From the NCBI RefSeq assembly GCF_024198175.1, contig NZ_JAJVKV010000002.1, positions 434,001 to 498,000 on the forward strand: a stretch of 64,000 nucleotides of DNA, given 5' to 3'. The position numbers and the translations under genes are program-made. The stretch is from Pyxidicoccus xibeiensis. Its GTDB lineage: Bacteria > Myxococcota > Myxococcia > Myxococcales > Myxococcaceae. This document shows, one piece after another, positions 53,007 to 60,970 of this stretch; positions within the stretch are counted from its first letter, which is position 1; each line of letters begins with the position of its first letter. Under the pieces are notes generated by a model. It was not told the DNA's origin. It was given only the letters and a program-made list of their open reading frames with translations, and made no database searches.

Positions 53007-53924
53007 CTAGAAGAAGACGTGCGTGAAGCGTGCGCCGACGAACTGGCTCTTGGTGAGGCCTCGGGACACCTTGATGTCCGGCTGCCACTGGAGCATCAGC
53101 GTCGACGCCTTCTCCAGGCGGACGCCCATCGTCAGGCGCAGCGCGTGGGTGGTCGTCCCCGGGCCGGCCTGCACCTCACCGGCAGGCGTTTCGAGGGTGC
53201 GCTCGCCGGCCGCGTCGAGGTAGTAGCCGGCGCCCGTGAAGAACGTGGGCGACAGGTCCATGCCCGCCGCGAGGATGGCGCCGAAGGAGGGCGCCTGCTT
53301 CAGGTTGAGCTTGGAGACCGTCGCCCCGGCGAGCACCGGGAACTCGTCGTTGTCCCCGTGGATGGCCACGTTCGCCATTGCCTCGAGGGTGAAGGCCTTC
53401 ATGAAGCGCTGGCCGACGACGAGCTGGGGACGCACGGTCCACCGGTTGGAGCCGATGTTCAGGAAGCGGTCGCTGTTGTAGCTGCCCGTCGGAAGCGTGA
53501 GGTAGGGCGTGAAGGCGAACCAGGTGTGCGTGCCCGTCTCGGCGTTCTGGACGATGCCGTAGCCAATGGTCGGGATGTACGTGATGTCGCCCACGCCCGA
53601 GGCCCGGAGCGCCGTCTTGGGCGCGGCGGGCGAGGCCGGGTTGGCCTGGAACACCGTCACGTCGACCACCGGCAGGCTGACGTCGAACGGCACTACGACA
53701 AAGTCTCCGAACTTGAGGACGTACGTGGCCCGGAAGGCCGCCTGCAGCTGCGAGAAGTCCCGATCGCCGGAGGCGGAGACGTGGCGCAGGTAGGTGTGCG
53801 CGACGATTCCGCGGTGCGGGATGTAGAAGCCTCCCTCGTAGTCCCGCAGGTCCGCCTGCTGGGCCTGGGCTCCGGAAGCCGACACGAGTGACACGAACAG
53901 GACAGCGAGCAGTACGCGATTCAT
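53007..53924 (-). CDS. Outer-membrane channel protein, MetA-pathway/phenol-degradation type
   Basis: 305 residues. A signal peptide ends SGAQAQ. The mature protein is an all-beta barrel with alternating aromatic strands (FVVVPFDVSLPVVDVTVFQ, WFAFTPYLTLPTGSYN, LGSNRWTVRPQLVVGQRF-like) and a terminal Phe, as in outer-membrane proteins. It matches the MetA-pathway-of-phenol-degradation family, which is thought to take up hydrophobic compounds. GGAGGGAG precedes the ATG. It is the last gene of the Liv operon, 45 bases after livM, so it likely supplies the outer-membrane entry for the Liv transporter's substrate. Confidence 0.82.
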   Translation of the reverse strand: MNRVLLAVLFVSLVSASGAQAQQADLRDYEGGFYIPHRGIVAHTYLRHVSASGDRDFSQLQAAFRATYVLKFGDFVVVPFDVSLPVVDVTVFQANPASPAAPKTALRASGVGDITYIPTIGYGIVQNAETGTHTWFAFTPYLTLPTGSYNSDRFLNIGSNRWTVRPQLVVGQRFMKAFTLEAMANVAIHGDNDEFPVLAGATVSKLNLKQAPSFGAILAAGMDLSPTFFTGAGYYLDAAGERTLETPAGEVQAGPGTTTHALRLTMGVRLEKASTLMLQWQPDIKVSRGLTKSQFVGARFTHVFF

Positions 53925-53969
53925 GGTGTGACTCCCTCCATCGTTTTCAACGTCGGGTACCGCGTGGCC

Positions 53970-55058
53970 TCAGTAGCGGAATGGCCACGCCTGGAAATAC
54001 CGCTTCACCCGCAGCCACACGCCGAACAGGCCCAGGGGCTCGAGCACCAGCACCAGCACCACGACCACGGACAGGAGCACCGTCGCCTGCTGCGCGGAGG
54101 TCAGCTGGTTGATGAGCGGAATGGAGTGCCCCACCGACTCGGCGAGGGGGCTCAAGAAGGTGAAGGCCAGCGCACCGCTGACCGCGCCGAAGACGGTGCC
54201 CACGCCGCCGAGCACGATCATGGCGATGAACTGGATGGACAGGTTCAGGTCGAACGGCGGCTCGACGGTGATGTACTGCTGCTGGAACGCGAACATCGCG
54301 CCCGCCACGCCCGCCAGGAACGACGAGACGCCGAAGGCCTGCAGCTTCGCCTGCGTGGTGGCGACGCCGAGCACCTCCGCCGCGAGGTCCTGGTCCCTCA
54401 CCGCCATCATCGCCCGGCCGCTGTTGGAGCGCTGGACGTTCTTCGTCAGCCACACCGTGCCGCCGGCCAGCAGCAGGAAGAGGAAGTACAGCTTGCGCTC
54501 GAAGGTGACGACCACCGGCCCGAGCAGCCAGGTGCCCGCCACCGTGGCGGCCTGGCCCGCCTCGTCGCGGAACCACCAGTACATGGGCACCGACGTGCCG
54601 CTCAGCCCGTTCGTGACCTCCGGGTAGGCGAGCAGCACGTGCTGCGTCAGGAACACCAGCCCCAGCGTGACGATGGCCAGGTACAGCCCCTTGAGCCGCA
54701 GGGCGAAGGCTCCGATGACCACCCCGACGAAGGCGGACACCGCGCCCGCCAGCGGGAGCGCCAGCCAGAAGGGCCAGCCCCACTTCTGGCCGAGCACCGC
54801 GACGGTATAAGCGCCCAGCGCCAGGAAGGCCGCGTGGCCCAGGCTCACCTGGCCCGCGAAGCCCGTGAGCACCATCAGCGCCGCGGCGCCGACGATGGCC
54901 ACCAGGCCCAGGTTGCCCACGGTGAGCCAGCGCGAGCTGACGAGCCACGGATAGCTCAGGGCAATGACCACCGCGAGCGTGGCGCCGGCCTTCTGCCACA
55001 GGCCCGGCAGCAGCTTGAGGTCGTCCTCGTAGCGAATCACCAGGGGGCGGGTTGGCAT
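53970..55058 (-). CDS. livM: Liv-type ABC transporter permease (LivM)
   Basis: 362 residues, about ten membrane segments. The LivM signature is present as GFAGQVSLGHAAFLALGAYT, and the EAA-like cytoplasmic loop as RDQDLAAEVLGVATTQAKLQ. It is one of two permeases of a branched-chain-amino-acid-type (HAAT) importer. With LivH, LivG, LivF and the lipoprotein LivK encoded upstream on the same strand it forms a complete transporter. The N-terminal part is followed by an Ala-Leu rich extension common in this family. Because the operon also codes for an acyl-CoA synthetase, the cargo is more likely a carboxylic acid than an amino acid. Confidence 0.93.
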   Translation of the reverse strand: MPTRPLVIRYEDDLKLLPGLWQKAGATLAVVIALSYPWLVSSRWLTVGNLGLVAIVGAAALMVLTGFAGQVSLGHAAFLALGAYTVAVLGQKWGWPFWLALPLAGAVSAFVGVVIGAFALRLKGLYLAIVTLGLVFLTQHVLLAYPEVTNGLSGTSVPMYWWFRDEAGQAATVAGTWLLGPVVVTFERKLYFLFLLLAGGTVWLTKNVQRSNSGRAMMAVRDQDLAAEVLGVATTQAKLQAFGVSSFLAGVAGAMFAFQQQYITVEPPFDLNLSIQFIAMIVLGGVGTVFGAVSGALAFTFLSPLAESVGHSIPLINQLTSAQQATVLLSVVVVLVLVLEPLGLFGVWLRVKRYFQAWPFRY

Positions 55059-55077
55059 GGTGTCGTCTCTCGGGCGC

Positions 55078-55971
55078 TCAGACCCGACGTACCTCGTGCT
55101 CGCCCCAGAGTCCGCGCGGGCGCAGGACCAGGAAGAGGATCATCGCGGCGTAGGGGAAGACGGCGTGGAAGTTGTGCCCGAAGTTGCCCAGGTGCGGATT
55201 CACGTACGCCTGGGACAGCACCTCCAGCAGCCCCAGCATGAACGCGGCGACCACCGCGCCCGCCACGGACTCCAGCCCGCCGACGATGATGGCCGGGAAG
55301 GCCCGCAGCGCCACGTAGCCCAGGTTCGAGTCCACCGAGCGGGGGAACATCCCCAGGAAGATGCCGGCCACCGCGGCCGTGGCCCCGGCCAGGAACCAGG
55401 TGAAGGCCAGCACGCGGCCCACGGGGATGCCGAGCGCCAGGGCCACCTCCTGGTTCTCGCTCGCCGCGCGCATCGCCACGCCCAGCGGCGTGCGCTGCAC
55501 CAGCGTGTGCAGGATGACGAGCACCGCCGTCGTCGCGCCCAGCGACACCAGCGACGACAGGAGCACCGTGGCGTCACCCACCTGTACCTCCGCCATGGAC
55601 TCCCACGGGGTGGGCATGCCTCGCGTGTCCGTGCCGAAGGCGATGACGATGGCGGCGCGCAGCAGCAGCCCGAGGAACAGGGTGAGGATGATGGTGGTGA
55701 AGACGGGGCGGCCCACCATGCGCCGCAGCACCGTGCGCTCCAGGAGCGCGGCCAGCCCGCCGGTGAGACAGGCGGAGGCGGCGAGCGCGAGCCACCAGGG
55801 CAGCACGTCCACCAGCACCGTCATCAGGAAGGCGCCCAGGCTGAGCAGCTCGCCGTGCGCGAAGTTGAAGAGCTTCGAGGCCCGGTACACCACCGAGAAG
55901 CCCAGGGCGATGAGCGCGTAGCTCGCCCCCAGCGCCAGTCCCGAGATGCTGAGCTGTAGCAACTGCGTCAT
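55078..55971 (-). CDS. livH: Liv-type ABC transporter permease (LivH)
   Basis: 297 residues with about eight membrane segments. It matches LivH with GASYALIALGFSVVYRASKL and FNFAHGELLSLGAF near the start and the coupling-helix loop around RTPLGVAMRAASENQEVA. The ATG overlaps the stop of the acyl-CoA synthetase gene by four bases, and livM follows 19 bases after its stop. It is the second permease of the importer; together the two form the membrane channel served by LivF and LivG. Confidence 0.93.
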   Translation of the reverse strand: MTQLLQLSISGLALGASYALIALGFSVVYRASKLFNFAHGELLSLGAFLMTVLVDVLPWWLALAASACLTGGLAALLERTVLRRMVGRPVFTTIILTLFLGLLLRAAIVIAFGTDTRGMPTPWESMAEVQVGDATVLLSSLVSLGATTAVLVILHTLVQRTPLGVAMRAASENQEVALALGIPVGRVLAFTWFLAGATAAVAGIFLGMFPRSVDSNLGYVALRAFPAIIVGGLESVAGAVVAAFMLGLLEVLSQAYVNPHLGNFGHNFHAVFPYAAMILFLVLRPRGLWGEHEVRRV

Positions 55972-57788
55972 TCGCGTGTCCTCGAGTACAGCTCGTCCAC
56001 CAATTGGGAATGGAGCTCCAGCACCGCCTTGCGCCGCACCTTCAGCGACGCGGTGACCTCGCCCGCGTCCTGCGTCATCTCTCGCGCGAGGAGCCGGAAG
56101 GCGCGCACCTGCTCGACGCGGGCCAGGCCCTCGTTGGCGCGGGCCACCTCCTCGTCGATGAGCTTCACCACCTCCGGCCGCGTGGTGAGGTCCGTATAGG
56201 AGGTGAAGGCAAGCTTCCGGCGCAGCGCCCAGTCCGTCACCGTCTCCGCGTCAATCTGGATGAGCGCCGTGACGAACGGGCGCCGGTCGCCGATGGCCAC
56301 CGCTTCCTTGATGTACGGGCTGTTCTTCAGCGCGTTCTGGATGCGCTCGGGCGACAGGTTCTTCCCGCCGGAGGTGATGAGGATTTCGCGCTTGCGGCCG
56401 GTGATGCGCAGGTACCCCTCGGCGTCGATTTCACCGATGTCGCCGGTGTGCAGCCAGCCGTCGTCCTTGCGCACCTCGGCCGTGGCCTCCGGCTTGTTGA
56501 GGTAGCCCAGGAAGACGTTGGTGCCGCGCACCAGCACCTCGCCGTCCTCCGCGAGCCGGCACTCCACGCCCGGGACGGGGCGCCCGACGGTGCCCAGCCG
56601 CGTGGCCCCGGGGATGTTCAGGTGGCTGGTGCCGGCGCTCTCCGTCTGCCCGTAGCCTTCGAAGATGCGCACGCCGAAGCTGTCGAACCAGGTGAGCAGC
56701 TCCTGGGAGATGGGCGCCGCGCCGGAGATGGGGAAGCGGCAGCGGCGCAGCCCCAGCCTCTCCTGGAGCGGCCGGTAGACGAGCAGGTCCCCCACGAACC
56801 AGGCCAGCCCGTCCCACCAGCGCCGCTGGCCGGTGCGCTCGCGCTCGCGAATTTGCCCGCCCAGCCGGATGAAGGTGTCGAAGAGGGTGCGCTTGAGCCA
56901 CGAGGCGTCGCGCATCTTCACCACCACCGTGGCGTGCATCTTCTCCCAGATGCGCGGCACCCCCAGGAACACCGTGGGGGAGACCTCGGCCACGTCTTTC
57001 TGGACCGTCTCCAGCGCCTCGCCGAAGTGGACCTTCCCACCGACGACGAGCGGCAGCAGCAGGCTGAACAGCTTCTCCGCCACGTGGCACAGCGGCAGGT
57101 ACGAGACGACGCTGTCCGTCGTGTTCAGGCCCAGCTGCTCCGTGAAGGACGCCGAGCCCTGGAGCATGTTGCGGCTGGACACCAGCGCGCCCTTGGGCGA
57201 GCCCGTGGTGCCGGACGTGTAGATGACCATCGCCGCGTCATCCGGGTCGCGCTGGGCGAGCTGCTCCCGCAGCCACGACGGGTCCTGCGCGGCCAGCGCG
57301 CGGCCGTGCTCCAGGAACTGGTCCCACGTGCGCAGCCGGGCGTCCTTCACGCCGCGCAGGCCGCGGGGCTCGATGACGATGACGTGCTCGACGGCGGGCG
57401 TCTCGGCGGCCACCGTGACGACCTTGTCGTACTGCTCCTGGTCCTCGCAGATGACGACCTTGCAGCGCGCGTCGTTCAGGATGTACGCGACGTCCGGGGG
57501 CGGGTTCGTCTGGTAGATGCCGACCGTCCGCGCCCCCAGCACCTGGGTGCCCAGGTCGGCGTAGAGCCACTCCGGCCGGTTGTCGCTGATGATGGCGACC
57601 GAGTCCCCCGGGCGCACGCCCAGCTCCCACAGCATGCGGGCCACGTGGCCGACGCGCTCCAGGTACTGGCGGAAGGACAGCTCGTGCCAGATGCCCAGCC
57701 GCTTCTCGCGGATGGCGACGGCGTCGGGGTGCAGCTCGGCCTTCTGCCAGAGCTGGCCTGGCAGGCTCATGGGCAGGGCAGGGGTCAT
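55968..57788 (-). CDS. Long-chain-type acyl-CoA synthetase (AMP-binding)
   Basis: 606 residues from the ATG at 57788, which overlaps the livG stop (ATGA). Adenylate-forming motifs: the P-loop YTSGTTGSPKGA, GYGQTESAG, GWLHTGDIG and GRKREILITSGGKNLSPERI. The length and the central insertion (WLKRTLFDTFIRLGGQIRER) place it with eukaryotic-like long-chain synthetases (FAA1/FadD15 type). It converts a carboxylic acid, ATP and CoA to acyl-CoA. Its position between the LivG and LivH genes, coupled on both sides, suggests uptake and CoA activation of the same acid. The frame continues upstream across livG, but that part overlaps livG in another frame and is not a real extension. Confidence 0.92.
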   Translation of the reverse strand: MTPALPMSLPGQLWQKAELHPDAVAIREKRLGIWHELSFRQYLERVGHVARMLWELGVRPGDSVAIISDNRPEWLYADLGTQVLGARTVGIYQTNPPPDVAYILNDARCKVVICEDQEQYDKVVTVAAETPAVEHVIVIEPRGLRGVKDARLRTWDQFLEHGRALAAQDPSWLREQLAQRDPDDAAMVIYTSGTTGSPKGALVSSRNMLQGSASFTEQLGLNTTDSVVSYLPLCHVAEKLFSLLLPLVVGGKVHFGEALETVQKDVAEVSPTVFLGVPRIWEKMHATVVVKMRDASWLKRTLFDTFIRLGGQIRERERTGQRRWWDGLAWFVGDLLVYRPLQERLGLRRCRFPISGAAPISQELLTWFDSFGVRIFEGYGQTESAGTSHLNIPGATRLGTVGRPVPGVECRLAEDGEVLVRGTNVFLGYLNKPEATAEVRKDDGWLHTGDIGEIDAEGYLRITGRKREILITSGGKNLSPERIQNALKNSPYIKEAVAIGDRRPFVTALIQIDAETVTDWALRRKLAFTSYTDLTTRPEVVKLIDEEVARANEGLARVEQVRAFRLLAREMTQDAGEVTASLKVRRKAVLELHSQLVDELYSRTRE

Positions 57789-58555
57789 GCCGCCACCGCC
57801 CCGCCCACGTAGGCGCTCAGCACGCGGGTGTCCTCGCGCAGGGCCGCCGGCGGGCCGTTGGCGATGACCCGGCCGCGGTCCAGCACCGTCACCTGCGTGG
57901 CCAGGTCCATCACGAAGCGCAGCTCGTGGCCGATGAGCACCTGCGTCACGCCCAGCTCGTAGCGGATGTCGAGCAGGTAGTTCGCCATGTCCTCCGTCTC
58001 CTCCTGGTTGAGCCCCGCCGTGGGCTCGTCCAGCAGCAGCAGCTTCGGCTCCATGCACAGAGCGCGGCCCAGCTCCACCCGCTTGCGGATGCCGTAGGGC
58101 AGCACCGACACGGGCATGAGCCGGAAGTGCTCCAGGTCCAGGAAGTCGATGACCTGCTCGGCCTTCTCGCGGTGGAGCACCTCCTGTGCGCGCGCCTTGC
58201 GCGTCCACAGCAGGTTGGCCAGCAGCCCCGACTGGTAGCGCTGGTGTCGTCCGAGCAGGAGGTTCTCCAGCACGGTGAGGTGCTCGAAGAGCGCCAGGTT
58301 CTGGAACATCCGGGACACGCCGAGGCGGGCAATCTCCGTGGGCTCCACGCCCGTGAGGTCCTTGCCGCCCAGCCGCACCCGTCCCTCCATGTGGCGGTGG
58401 ATGCCGCTGATGCAGTTGAAGAGGCTGCTCTTCCCCGCGCCGTTGGGGCCGATGACGGCATGCAGCGTCCCCGCCTCGATGGAGAAGGTGACGCCATCCA
58501 GGGCCCGCACTCCGGAGAAGGAGAGGCCTACGTTGTCGAGCTCGAGCAGTGCCAT
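57785..58555 (-). CDS. livG: Liv-type ABC transporter ATP-binding protein (LivG)
   Basis: 256 residues. Walker A is GPNGAGKSSLFNCISG, the Q-loop region and GVSRMFQNLALF follow, the signature is the LivG variant LPYGIRKRVELGRAL, Walker B with the catalytic Glu is KLLLLDEPTAGLNQEETED, and the switch His is in LIGHELRFVM. It drives the importer together with LivF. The gene starts ten bases after livF and overlaps the acyl-CoA synthetase gene by four bases. Confidence 0.94.
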   Translation of the reverse strand: MALLELDNVGLSFSGVRALDGVTFSIEAGTLHAVIGPNGAGKSSLFNCISGIHRHMEGRVRLGGKDLTGVEPTEIARLGVSRMFQNLALFEHLTVLENLLLGRHQRYQSGLLANLLWTRKARAQEVLHREKAEQVIDFLDLEHFRLMPVSVLPYGIRKRVELGRALCMEPKLLLLDEPTAGLNQEETEDMANYLLDIRYELGVTQVLIGHELRFVMDLATQVTVLDRGRVIANGPPAALREDTRVLSAYVGGAVAA

Positions 58556-58565
58556 CCCTCAACCC

Positions 58566-59375
58566 TCACGACAGCCAGCGCCGCTTGCGGCGGTACCGTT
58601 TCAGCTCGTGGTAGCCACGCTGCCCTTCACGTCCGAAGCCCAGGTAGAACTCCTGGACGTCGGGGTCCTCGCGCAGCGTGTCCGCCGGGCCGTCCAGCAC
58701 GACCTTGCCCGTCTCCAGCACGTACCCGTAGCGGGCCAGCTTCAGCGCCACCATGGCGTTCTGTTCGACGAGGAGCACGGAGACGCCCTCGGCGCTGACG
58801 CGCTGGATGAGCTCCGACACCTCGCCCACGGCCTTCGGGGACAGGCCCAGGAAGGGCTCGTCCAGCAGCAGCATCTTCGGGCGCCGCATCAGCCCCCGGC
58901 AGATGGCCAGCAGCTGCTGCTCGCCGCCGGACAGGTAGCCGGCCTTCTGCCGCCGCCGCTCCTTGAGCACCGGGAAGCGCGTGAAGGCGGACTCCACCAG
59001 CTCCGCGCGCGCCTGGGCGCCCATGCCGAACCCGCCCGCGAGCAGGTTCTCCTCCACGGACAGCTCGTTGAGGATGCGGCGGCCCTCGAGGATCTGCACC
59101 ACGCCCTCGCGCACCCTGCCGTCCGCGGGCAGGGGCAGCAGGTCCTTGCCGGACAGCTCTATCTTCCCCTTGGTGATGGTGCCGTCGTGCAGCTCCAGCA
59201 GGCCGCTGATGGCGCGCAGCGCGGTCGACTTGCCGGCGCCGTTGGGGCCCAGCAGGGCGACCACACCCTGCTGGGGGACCTCCAGCGTGACGCCGCGGAG
59301 GGCGCGGACGACCGAGTGGTAGACGACCTGGAGGTTCTGCACCCGCAGCAGCGGCGGGCTACTTGTTGCCGACAT
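58566..59375 (-). CDS. livF: Liv-type ABC transporter ATP-binding protein (LivF)
   Basis: 269 residues, slightly longer than E. coli LivF (about 237) because of a short N-terminus and a basic C-terminal tail (YHELKRYRRKRRW). Walker A is GPNGAGKSTALRAISG, the signature is LSGGEQQLLAICRGLM, Walker B is KMLLLDEPFLGLSPKAVGE, and the switch His is replaced by Gln/Asn (LLVEQNAMVAL), as is normal for LivF. Its start lies 17 bases inside the end of livK, indicating tight translational coupling. Confidence 0.94.
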   Translation of the reverse strand: MSATSSPPLLRVQNLQVVYHSVVRALRGVTLEVPQQGVVALLGPNGAGKSTALRAISGLLELHDGTITKGKIELSGKDLLPLPADGRVREGVVQILEGRRILNELSVEENLLAGGFGMGAQARAELVESAFTRFPVLKERRRQKAGYLSGGEQQLLAICRGLMRRPKMLLLDEPFLGLSPKAVGEVSELIQRVSAEGVSVLLVEQNAMVALKLARYGYVLETGKVVLDGPADTLREDPDVQEFYLGFGREGQRGYHELKRYRRKRRWLS

Positions 59376-60660
59376 CGGCGGCCTTCGCGGGAGAGCCCCC
59401 CAGCGCCTTCGGCGGCGCGAAGCCGGAGACGACGCTCCAGCTTCCGTTGGCCAGGTCCGGCTTCAGGATGCGGACGCTGACCGACGTCTCGTAGGGGAAC
59501 TTGGACAGGTCCACCGGCTCCGCGGCCATGCCGCCCGCGCTGGTGCGGCTGATGGCCTTGAGGGCCTTGAGGTAGCCGGCGCGGGTGACGTCCTTGGACT
59601 CGAGGGCGTTCTTGAGCGCCTCCACCTGGACGCGGCCCTGGATGTACGAGGACAGCGTGTAGAAGTCCTTCGGCACGTCAGCGTGCTGCGCGTGGAGCGA
59701 CAGGAAGTCCTTCATGCCCGGGACGTCGTCGCCCCAGTAGGTGAGGCCCGTCACCCAGTAGTAGTTGGTGAAGACGGGGGGAGGGATGACCTTCGGGTCG
59801 AAGAAGCGGTCCACCCAGGTGGCCGTCTGGCCGAGCCAGGTGGGCATGAACTTGAGCTGGGCGGCCGTGCCCAGGATGGGGCCCGACGCGCTGGGCAGCA
59901 CCGTGAGGAGCACGTAGTTGGCGCCCGACTGCTTCAGCGCGGTGACGACGGCGGCGAAGTCCTTCTGGCCCGGGGCGACCGTCTCGCGCGCGACGATGGT
60001 GACGCCGTGGAACTTCGCGGCCTCGCTCCAGCCGTCCACGCCGTCCTTCCCGTAGTCATCCCCCTGCGAGACGATGGCCGCCTTCACCTTGTCCGCGCCG
60101 CCCGCGTGCTCCACGGCGAAGTCCATGGCGCGCATGGCCTCCAGCTTGTAGGAGGCGCCGATGGGCGGCGTGTACTGGTTGCGCGCCATCTCCGAGGACT
60201 GCGAGGCCGGGAAGGCCACCACGCCGTCCGCCGCCAGCTTGTCGCGCAGCGGTAGCGTGTTGGGCGTGCCGAAGCTGGTGCCCAGGAAGAGGATCTGCTC
60301 CTGGATGTCGCTGTACGCCTGGACGGCATTCTGCGGGTTGTAGGCGTGGTCCCGCTCGACGAGCTCGAGTTTCCAGCCATCCGGTAGCAATCCGCTGTTG
60401 CCAGCATTTACCTGCCGGACGAGGAGGCGCTTCCCGGCGGCGAAAGGCTTGCCAATGGCGGCACCGGGCCCGCTCTCGTCGTTGAGCGTGCCGATGTAGA
60501 CGACCTTCTTCTCCAGGTCCACGCCCTTGTCTGTCTTGATGTCCGAGACAGGCTTGGCTTGCGATTGCGCGCCATCTGACTTCGGCGCAGCTGATTCTTC
60601 CTTCTTGCACGCCGTGAAACCGAGAGCCGCCGTCAGGAGTCCGACTACAAGCCGTCGCAT
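59359..60660 (-). CDS. Liv-type substrate-binding lipoprotein (LivK-like)
   Basis: 433 residues. The lipobox FTAC (Cys18) with positively charged residues after it gives a lipid anchor. The mature part is a two-lobed periplasmic-binding type I protein (VVYIGTLNDESGPGAAIGK, AYNPQNAVQAYSDIQEQ, AAIVSQGDDYGKDGVDGW, TWLGQTATWVDRFF), longer than LivK/LivJ (about 345). It captures the substrate and delivers it to LivHM. First gene of the operon, with GGAGGG before the ATG; the IclR-type sites lie 86-140 bases upstream of the ATG. The substrate-binding pocket cannot be read from sequence; a carboxylic acid is suggested by the operon's acyl-CoA synthetase. Confidence 0.92.
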   Translation of the reverse strand: MRRLVVGLLTAALGFTACKKEESAAPKSDGAQSQAKPVSDIKTDKGVDLEKKVVYIGTLNDESGPGAAIGKPFAAGKRLLVRQVNAGNSGLLPDGWKLELVERDHAYNPQNAVQAYSDIQEQILFLGTSFGTPNTLPLRDKLAADGVVAFPASQSSEMARNQYTPPIGASYKLEAMRAMDFAVEHAGGADKVKAAIVSQGDDYGKDGVDGWSEAAKFHGVTIVARETVAPGQKDFAAVVTALKQSGANYVLLTVLPSASGPILGTAAQLKFMPTWLGQTATWVDRFFDPKVIPPPVFTNYYWVTGLTYWGDDVPGMKDFLSLHAQHADVPKDFYTLSSYIQGRVQVEALKNALESKDVTRAGYLKALKAISRTSAGGMAAEPVDLSKFPYETSVSVRILKPDLANGSWSVVSGFAPPKALGGSPAKAADVGNK

Positions 60661-60687
60661 GCACCCTCCCTGTCAGATTCGCTGCGC

Positions 60688-60715
60688 ACATTAGCCACAG
60701 TCGCAAGAAAATCAA
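60688..60715 (-). promoter_or_regulatory. Candidate promoter of the Liv operon
   Basis: On the reverse strand TTGATT (60710-60715) and, after 16 bases, TAATGT (60688-60693), in an AT-rich stretch 28-55 bases before the livK ATG. Suboptimal but well placed relative to the IclR-type sites upstream. Confidence 0.35.
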
Positions 60716-60745
60716 AAGCAATCAGCCGCCAATTCGATGGCTGTG

Positions 60746-60760
60746 TTTCGCAGTGCGGAA
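60746..60760. promoter_or_regulatory. IclR-type operator, Liv operon site 1
   Basis: TTTCGC-AGT-GCGGAA, the same 6-3-6 half-site pair as at the iclR gene (47039-47053) with one changed base. It lies 31 bases upstream of the candidate -35 element of the Liv operon. Confidence 0.55.
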
Positions 60761-60785
60761 CGCGCTGGTGAGTGCTTTGACTGTG

Positions 60786-60800
60786 TTTCGCAAGGCGGAA
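60786..60800. promoter_or_regulatory. IclR-type operator, Liv operon site 2
   Basis: TTTCGC-AAG-GCGGAA, exactly 40 bases from site 1, with the same CTGTG before it. Forty bases are about four helical turns, so both sites face the same side of the DNA, as expected for cooperative binding of an IclR regulator. Confidence 0.55.
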
Positions 60801-60970
60801 TGTCGAGGGTGATGACACGCTGCGTAAGGCCATTCCGCCGATATCTGCGAGGCATTGGGGGCGGGAGCCGCGGGTTTGACGCAACGCGGTGACTGCTGTC
60901 CGGGAAGGTGTCGCGTCACATCCAGGCGTCCCCGGCTCCATCTCCATCCAAAGGACTGGTGGGAAGCGGA

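Noticed and set aside
57789..58562. In-frame upstream extension of the acyl-CoA synthetase reading frame to about 864 residues
   Set aside because: The added 258 residues overlap livG on the same strand in another frame, have no adenylating-enzyme similarity, and the family start (MTPALPMSL) with the ATGA overlap lies at 57788.
60831..60842. Third IclR-type site near the kinase gene (TTCCGC half-site)
   Set aside because: Only one half-site is present; the partner half-site at the three-base spacing is missing.
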